From positions 1 to 15,126 of the forward strand of contig CALAMD010000091.1 of NCBI GenBank assembly GCA_937925695.1: a stretch of DNA of 15,126 nt, read 5' to 3'. Source of the DNA: an uncultured Bacillaceae bacterium (GTDB lineage Bacteria; Bacillota; Bacilli; Bacillales; Amphibacillaceae). Positions within the stretch are counted from its first letter, which is position 1, and each line of letters opens with the position of its first letter. A model generated the notes under the pieces. It searched no databases. It was given only the letters and a program-made list of their open reading frames with translations, and was not told where the DNA came from. The translations under genes and the position numbers were made by a program. Of this stretch, positions 14,297 through 15,126 are shown piece by piece.

Positions 14297-14927
14297 TCCT
14301 ACTCAGACCTCCTTGTTAATTTAAATAAATTTATTTAACTAGATTGGCTTATCCTCTATCTGTAATGTATTAACATTATTCAGTGTATCTTTTTCAATAA
14401 TCTATTAACCTAACTTAATATACGTATTGTTACCGCTTACAAGTTACGTGGTATTTATTGATGTAATAATTGAGTATTTACAATATTTTTTGTTGCTTAT
14501 ACCAAGTTTAACAAAATTATATACGCTTATACTTATTGTATTATAAAAGGAATACATTTTTATGTATGGCCAACAAGTTTCATCATTATGTAAAAATTGA
14601 TTTAGTATATTATTCATACACAAGTAACAAATGATATACATAATAACATTTAGAAAATTAGTAGAGATAGAAAAATGGTCAATTACGATAAACGTATTTG
14701 ACCAAAATATAAGCTTATTTATTGGATATCAGCTTTTATTATAATTCCTTAAATATATCAATTTCCTCTACCCTGTTATATGGGCTAAGGGAAAATTTTT
14801 TCGTGGTTAGTTTTTGGTAACTAGATTAAGAGAATATGAACTAGTGAAGTTAGTCAAATCTGGCATAAACGATGAATATTTCCAGAAAACCCCATAAAAA
14901 AACTCCGTCACTCGGACGGAGATCCCA
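14297..14927. other. AT-rich spacer without a credible gene
   Basis: About 630 bp of very AT-rich DNA. It contains an 18-bp perfect palindrome of only A and T (14321-14338) just upstream of the helD ribosome site, a possible weak helD promoter (TTGTAA and TATTAA, 16 bp apart, near 14415-14442), and the terminator at 14896-14921. Open frames in it have no ribosome sites and biased residues, so I call none. Confidence 0.7.
14896..14921 (-). terminator. intrinsic terminator of the partial gene at the right edge
   Basis: A 7-bp perfect stem (CTCCGTC at 14903-14909 with GACGGAG at 14915-14921, 5-nt loop) is followed on the minus strand by seven T residues. It lies 6 nt after the stop of the gene that enters from the right edge. 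Confidence 0.93.
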
Positions 14928-15126
14928 TTATGGTTCTTGTTTATCGTCTACATAGACCATTTCAGCAGGATTTTTATCTAATTCTTCTTGTTCAATAGTG
15001 GAAAAAATCTCTTCTTCAAATTCAGTAAAACGAGAATGTTCTAAGTTCAAAGTCACACTTGCTTTCGTATAATCTTCATTAAATCGAATAACTTCAGCAA
15101 AGTTTGTAACATCTTCATCATCTGAT
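14928..15126 (-). CDS. C-terminal part of an acidic protein, function unknown
   Basis: A frame open to the right edge gives 65 residues and a TAA stop at 14928-14930. It begins SDDEDVTNFAEVIRFNEDY and ends in AEMVYVDDKQEP. It is rich in Asp and Glu, has no membrane segment, and is followed by a strong terminator, which supports it as a real gene. The first part (EVIRFNEDYTKASVTLNLEH) looks like beta strands and the middle is helical. I do not recognise a family; the N-terminus lies outside the window. Confidence 0.7.
   Translation of the reverse strand, partial: SDDEDVTNFAEVIRFNEDYTKASVTLNLEHSRFTEFEEEIFSTIEQEELDKNPAEMVYVDDKQEP

Noticed and set aside
14444..14641. 65-codon minus-strand open frame in the AT-rich spacer
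   Set aside because: No ribosome site, composition dominated by Tyr, Asn, Ile and Ser as expected from random AT-rich DNA, and no recognisable domain.
14820..14894. Short plus-strand open stretch ending in DEYFQKTP
   Set aside because: Only about 25 codons, no start with a ribosome site and no family I can name; likely chance.

Overview
The window looks like a chromosomal segment from a low-GC Bacillaceae bacterium, probably a salt-tolerant relative of Oceanobacillus, Amphibacillus or Gracilibacillus. The reasons are Firmicutes-style AGGAGG ribosome sites, a SAM-I (S-box) riboswitch in front of a methionine transporter, a Bacillus-type HelD, two acidic betaine-binding lipoproteins and AT-rich intergenic DNA. 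This placement is inferred from protein style, not from a marker gene. Nearly all genes lie on the minus strand; only a small helix-turn-helix-like protein lies on plus.

Layout, left to right. 1-706: a 60-residue two-helix membrane protein and a 42-bp tandem repeat. 707-1711: a luciferase-like flavin monooxygenase. 1915-2016: the decayed C-terminal tail of a sugar ABC permease, lying 9 bp beyond metI. 2026-4879: a methionine uptake operon transcribed metQ-metN-metI from a sigma-A-like promoter through a SAM-I riboswitch and terminator. 4947-5883: a DUF1028 gene with a TTG start. Its leader of about 235 nt has a terminator and a riboswitch-like closing stem that I cannot assign to a known class. 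5948-9068: a betaine-type osmoprotectant importer, transcribed binding protein, then ATPase with CBS domains, then permease. 9462-10346: a second, orphan betaine-binding lipoprotein. 10638-11797: a divergent pair made of a vWA-domain protein and an HTH-like protein. 11990-14296: helD. 14297-14927: AT-rich DNA without a credible gene. 14928-15126: the acidic C-terminus of an unrecognised protein running off the window.

How it fits together. Two importers dominate: one for methionine, switched off by SAM through the riboswitch, and one for compatible solutes, which fits salt stress. In both operons the binding-protein gene comes first and a hairpin separates it from the transporter genes, an arrangement expected to give excess binding protein. 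The orphan binding protein probably shares the same ATPase and permease.

The observations most worth a second look are the unassigned leader of the DUF1028 gene, a 12-bp inverted repeat whose downstream arm runs into the ribosome site of the orphan binding protein, the divergent vWA/HTH pair, and the permease remnant after metI.
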